This document shows positions 6,180 to 8,236 of a DNA stretch of 8,236 bases, in pieces. Source of the DNA: JAUXFS01 sp050329575 (GTDB lineage: Bacteria; Pseudomonadota; Alphaproteobacteria; Rhodospirillales; Defluviicoccaceae). Both the position numbers and the translations under genes were made by a program. The notes under the pieces were generated by a model, which was given only the letters and a program-made list of their open reading frames with translations, ran no database searches and was not told the DNA's origin. Position 1 is the stretch's first letter; every line of letters starts with the position of its first letter. The DNA lies in the NCBI GenBank assembly GCA_050329575.1, contig JBHJOP010000085.1, positions 1 through 8,236 on the forward strand, read 5' to 3'.

Positions 6180-7007
6180 ATGACCGCTCCCGCCCCCACC
6201 GCGTCCTCCCCCGGCGCGACCGACGCCGCGATCGTCGTCGAGGACCTGACGATCGCCTTCGGCGACTTCGTGGTGCAGCGCGACCTCGCCTTCACCGTCA
6301 GGCGCGGCTCGATCTTCATCATCATGGGCGGCAGCGGCTGCGGCAAGTCGACGGTGATGCGCACCCTGACCGGACTGAAGGAGCCGTCCCGCGGCCGGGT
6401 GCTGCTCGACGGCGTCAGCCTCTGGGAGGCCCCCGACCCCGAGCGCGAGCGGATGGCGCGCCGGCTCGGCATCGTCTATCAGCAGGGCGCGCTGTGGAGC
6501 TCGATGACCCTGGCCGAGAACGTCGCCCTGCCTCTCGGCGAGTACACCGACCTCGGCGCCGACGACATTCGCGACCTCGCCGCGCTGAAACTGGCGCTGG
6601 TCGGGCTCGCCGGCTTCGAGGACCACTATCCCTCCGAGATCAGCGGCGGCATGCGCAAGCGCGCCGGCGTCGCCCGGGCGCTCGCCCTCGACCCGGAGAT
6701 GCTGTTCTTCGACGAGCCGTCGGCCGGCCTCGATCCGGTGACCTCGGGCCTGCTCGACGACCTGATCGTGCAGCTCCGCGACAGCCTCGGCGCGACGATG
6801 GTGATGGTCACCCACGAACTGCCGAGCATCTTCGCGATCGGCGACGATTCGATCTTTCTCGATGCGGAGACCAAGACGATGATCGCCGCCGGCGATCCCA
6901 AGCGGCTGCTCGCCGAGAGCCGCGACCCCAAGGTGCGGGCGTTCCTCACCCGCGGCGGCCGGGACGGCGCCGGCACGGCGCGGGCGCCGGTGCGGGTCGC
7001 GACGTGA
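6180..7007 (+). CDS. mlaF: MlaF-like phospholipid/MCE-type ABC transporter ATP-binding protein
   Basis: From ATG 6180 the protein has 275 residues. It is a cytoplasmic ATPase expected to drive lipid transport between the membranes with an MlaE permease and an MlaD (MCE) protein. Walker A is G-G-S-G-C-G-K-S-T (50-58), the Q-loop is Y-Q-Q-G-A-L-W-S-S-M-T (100-110), the signature is I-S-G-G-M-R-K-R (154-161), Walker B is M-L-F-F-D-E-P (174-180) with Glu179, and the H-loop is His212. A-L-W-S-S-M-T-L-A-E-N-V and the S-G-G-M signature are typical of the MlaF branch rather than sugar or amino-acid importers. ATG 6171 (three residues longer) and ATG 6138 are alternatives; 6180 is preferred because of the -10 box just upstream. 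The tail after residue 258 is Arg/Ala/Gly-rich and unconserved. No mlaE or mlaD lies in the window, so it is either a solo subunit or its partners are elsewhere. Confidence 0.88.
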   Translation: MTAPAPTASSPGATDAAIVVEDLTIAFGDFVVQRDLAFTVRRGSIFIIMGGSGCGKSTVMRTLTGLKEPSRGRVLLDGVSLWEAPDPERERMARRLGIVYQQGALWSSMTLAENVALPLGEYTDLGADDIRDLAALKLALVGLAGFEDHYPSEISGGMRKRAGVARALALDPEMLFFDEPSAGLDPVTSGLLDDLIVQLRDSLGATMVMVTHELPSIFAIGDDSIFLDAETKTMIAAGDPKRLLAESRDPKVRAFLTRGGRDGAGTARAPVRVAT

Positions 7008-7056
7008 CCGCCGGCGGCCGCAGTCGAACCGGGGACCCGGGGCGCCGGGGCCACCG

Positions 7057-7455
7057 ATGGGCGCTTCCCTGTTGACCCCGCTCGCAGTCGCCGCCGGCAG
7101 CGCCCTCGGCGGCGTGCTCCGCTACTGGTGCTCCGGCCTCATCGCCGCGCGCATCGGCGAGACGTTTCCGTGGGGGACGCTGATCGTCAACGTCGTCGGC
7201 TCGGCGCTGATCGGGATCTTCGCCGCCGTGACCGCCCCCGACGGCCGGCTGCTGGTCGCCCCCGAGGTGCGGATGTTCTTCACCGTCGGGCTGCTCGGCG
7301 GCTTCACCACCTTCTCCTCGTTCAGCCTGCAGACCCTCCATCTGATGCGGGACGGCGAGTGGCTGTTCGTCGCCGGCAACGTCGTCGGCTCGGTCGTGCT
7401 CTGCCTGGTCGGGGTGTGGCTCGGCTACGCCCTCGGCCTGCTCTGCACCCGCTAG
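7057..7455 (+). CDS. crcB: CrcB/Fluc fluoride channel
   Basis: The protein has 132 residues, normal for CrcB (Fluc), a small four-helix inner-membrane channel that works as an antiparallel dimer to let fluoride leave the cell. Conserved elements are G-G-V-L-R-Y (18-23), W-G-T-L-I-V-N45-V-V-G-S (39-49), the G-G-F-T-T-F-S-S-F-S pore segment (81-90) with its Phe and Thr/Ser residues, and Asn108 in G-N-V-V-G-S. Hydrophobic segments lie near 5-28, 38-60, 70-95 and 102-130. The gene follows mlaF by 49 bases with only G-rich sequence before ATG 7057 and no strong Shine-Dalgarno. It is probably co-transcribed with the DUF190 gene 15 bases downstream. I could not recognise a fluoride riboswitch upstream. 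Confidence 0.95.
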   Translation: MGASLLTPLAVAAGSALGGVLRYWCSGLIAARIGETFPWGTLIVNVVGSALIGIFAAVTAPDGRLLVAPEVRMFFTVGLLGGFTTFSSFSLQTLHLMRDGEWLFVAGNVVGSVVLCLVGVWLGYALGLLCTR

Positions 7456-7470
7456 CGGGAGGAGGCCGCG

Positions 7471-7809
7471 ATGGAGATCTCCGAGGACGCGGTGCTGCTG
7501 CGGATCTTCGTCGGCGAGGGCGACCGCTGGCACAACCGGCCGCTCTACGAGGCGATCGTGCTCGCGGCGCGCGAACGCCACCTCGCCGGGGCGACGGTGC
7601 TGCGCGGCCCGATGGGCTTCGGCCACGGCGCCCATCTGCACACAGCCAAGATCCTGCGGCTGTCGGAGGACCTGCCGGTGGTGATCGAGATCGTCGACAC
7701 CGCCGACCGGATCCGGCCGTTCCTCGACGAGATCGAGCCGATGGTCGGCAGCGGCCTGATCACGCTGGAGAAGGCGACCGTCGTCCGCTACGGCCGCCGC
7801 GAGCCCTGA
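7471..7809 (+). CDS. DUF190 family protein (PII-like fold)
   Basis: The protein has 112 residues, a standard DUF190 length. Family features are the start V-L-L-R-I-F-V-G-E-G-D-R (8-19), H-N-R-P-L-Y-E-A-I-V (21-30), A-R-E-R-H-L-A-G-A-T-V-L-R-G (33-46), M-G-F-G-H-G (48-53), L-P-V-V-I-E-I-V-D (68-76) and the end L-I-T-L-E-K-A-T-V (96-104). DUF190 proteins have a ferredoxin-like fold related to PII signalling proteins and are often encoded beside crcB. A role in sensing or regulating the fluoride channel is plausible, but I know of no proven function. ATG 7471 has a strong purine-rich ribosome site (GGGAGGAGG, 7457-7465) with a 5-base spacer, much better than that of crcB, so it may be translated at a higher level. 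It is soluble, with no signal peptide. Confidence 0.93.
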   Translation: MEISEDAVLLRIFVGEGDRWHNRPLYEAIVLAARERHLAGATVLRGPMGFGHGAHLHTAKILRLSEDLPVVIEIVDTADRIRPFLDEIEPMVGSGLITLEKATVVRYGRREP

Positions 7810-7851
7810 CCCGCCGCGCGTCACCGCCGGGCGACCGGTCAATCTCCCGTA

Positions 7852-7860
7852 TTTGTGTAC
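7852..7860 (-). repeat. Inverted half-site of the repeat family
   Basis: TTTGTGTAC is the exact reverse complement of GTACACAAA, the 9-base core of the copies at 7960 and 8026. It lies 100 bases left of the first strong direct copy and gives the array an inverted boundary element. Confidence 0.6.
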
Positions 7861-7875
7861 ATCGCGGGCGGTTTT

Positions 7876-7916
7876 GTCCACGTTCGTTGCGCCGCCGTGG
7901 CGGTCAAGCCGTTGAT
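7876..7916 (+). repeat. Degenerate copy of the composite repeat
   Basis: GTCCACGTTCGT at the left is a weak match to the GTACACAAACGT core. GTCAAGCCGTTGAT, 27 bases from the start, is a strong match to GTCAAGTCTTTGAT of the next copy. The offset between the two blocks (27, against 26 in the good copies) supports homology. CCGCCGTGGCGG, a perfect palindrome at 7892-7903, fills the space between them. Confidence 0.45.
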
Positions 7917-7959
7917 TCGCCAGGAAACCCGGCGGCGCCCAAACGTCCGGTCCACAAAA

Positions 7960-7999
7960 GTACACAAACGTCATCACTTTTTCGGGTCAAGTCTTTGAT
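7960..7999 (+). repeat. Composite repeat, best copy 1
   Basis: GTACACAAACGTCATCA begins at 7960 and GTCAAGTCTTTGAT begins 26 bases later at 7986. Immediately upstream CACAAAAGT (7953-7961) duplicates CACAAACGT (7963-7971) at a 10-base period, so binding-site-like half copies are stacked about one helical turn apart. Confidence 0.75.
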
Positions 8000-8025
8000 T
8001 TTCCACCAAACGCGGTGTCCGGGCA

Positions 8026-8065
8026 GTACACAAAAGTCATCATCGATTGCCGATAGCGCTTTGAT
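8026..8065 (+). repeat. Composite repeat, best copy 2
   Basis: GTACACAAAAGTCATCA begins at 8026, 66 bases after copy 1, differing from it at one base of 17. GATAGCGCTTTGAT begins 26 bases later at 8052, the same internal offset, and shares CTTTGAT with copy 1. Confidence 0.75.
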
Positions 8066-8082
8066 CCGACAGGCGTTCTTCC

Positions 8083-8098
8083 GGCAGCAAACGTCATC
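8083..8098 (+). repeat. Partial copy of the repeat core
   Basis: CAAACGTCATC (8088-8098) is identical over 11 bases to 7965-7975 of copy 1. The left part (GGCAG instead of GTACA) is diverged and no second block is found at the expected offset, so this is a half copy ending the array. Confidence 0.6.
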
Positions 8099-8152
8099 CT
8101 CGGGCCCCCCGACCACCCCTCGCGGCCCCGCCGCGACCGGGAAAAAAAACCA

Positions 8153-8181
8153 ACCCTAGCGCGGGCGACGCGCCCAGTCAA
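8153..8181 (-). promoter_or_regulatory. Candidate leftward promoter reading into the repeat array
   Basis: On the minus strand TTGACT (8181-8176) is followed after exactly 17 bases by TAGGGT (8158-8153). The -35 is good and the -10 is moderate. It would transcribe leftward through the repeat array starting near 8146. The spacer contains a short GC hairpin (8163-8175). Confidence 0.35.
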
Positions 8182-8236
8182 GGATAATATTCCTTTCAGC
8201 CCTCGACGCCGGGCCGCCGATCCCCCCGCCCCGCCC

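Larger units (their letters stand above)
7810..8236. other. Gene-free right end containing a diverged repeat array
   Basis: No reading frame here looks like a known protein. The first ~35 bases are GC-rich and may serve as the 3' end of the crcB-DUF190 transcript, but I see no hairpin followed by a T-run. About 7850-8100 is less GC-rich and holds the repeat copies listed separately. From about 8100 to the end there is a run of eight A (8142-8149), two short GC hairpins (CGCGGC/GCCGCG at 8121-8135 and GGGCG/CGCCC at 8163-8175), a minus-strand promoter candidate and the near-palindrome AAGGATAATATTCCTT (8180-8195). Confidence 0.6.

Noticed and set aside
7010..7056. Fluoride riboswitch upstream of crcB
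   Set aside because: The 47 bases are G/C-rich and do not show the conserved pseudoknot elements as far as I can read; a covariance search was not possible.
7852..8098. CRISPR array
   Set aside because: Repeats are diverged, only two to four copies, with irregular spacing and conserved blocks inside the would-be spacers; no cas genes.
7904..8116. 70-residue minus-strand protein-coding gene across the repeat array
   Set aside because: It has a GTG start, no recognised family, and its internal repeats follow the DNA repeats; kept as a hypothesis in the findings and not called as a gene.
8121..8149. Rho-independent terminator (GC hairpin beside a run of eight A)
   Set aside because: The A-run follows the hairpin on the plus strand, and on the minus strand the T-run precedes the hairpin, so neither strand has the hairpin-then-T order.

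Overview
The window is high-GC DNA with short intergenic gaps and many overlapping or nearly touching genes. Gene content and protein style point to an alphaproteobacterium, most likely near the Rhodospirillales. The main reasons are the linkage of ruvX, pyrB, a dihydroorotase paralogue and plsY, the style of the porin signal peptide at the left edge, and an MlaF-like ATPase typical of that group. This placement is inferred from remembered family features, not from a search.

Layout. At the left edge, the first 38 codons of a secreted, probably porin, gene run leftward out of the window from a clear Shine-Dalgarno site. About 350 bases without a convincing gene follow. A rightward block then carries ruvX (Holliday-junction resolvase/16S processing family), an AEC-family permease coupled to it by a TAGTG overlap, pyrB, a dihydroorotase-like gene lacking the His-x-His metal motif, and plsY. 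plsY meets a leftward gene, and the two stop codons share the four bases CTAG. The leftward gene encodes a 380-residue fusion of a nucleotide-sugar (CMP-acylneuraminate type) cytidylyltransferase domain to a KdsC-like HAD phosphatase. Its N-terminal nucleotide-binding loop is shortened, while the HAD motifs are intact. Divergent from it is an MlaF-like ABC ATPase with no permease or MCE partner in view. crcB (fluoride channel) and a DUF190 gene follow on the same strand.

The last ~430 bases (7810-8236) carry no convincing gene. They hold a diverged direct-repeat array built on GTACACAAAMGTCATC, followed at a fixed offset by GTCAAG-YCTTTGAT. There are two good copies, two degenerate or partial copies and one inverted half-site. 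This is the least explained part of the window. It could be a transposon end with repeated transposase sites, a replication or regulatory binding array, or the relic of a tandemly repeated short coding sequence on the minus strand.

How the genes relate. pyrB and its inactive-looking dihydroorotase partner probably form the structural carbamoyltransferase complex known in other bacteria, so an active dihydroorotase should lie elsewhere. plsY is carried in the same transcript and makes lysophosphatidate for phospholipid synthesis. Two promoters (pyrB and mlaF) place the start codon about where transcription should begin, suggesting leaderless mRNAs. crcB and the DUF190 gene form a small fluoride-export pair.
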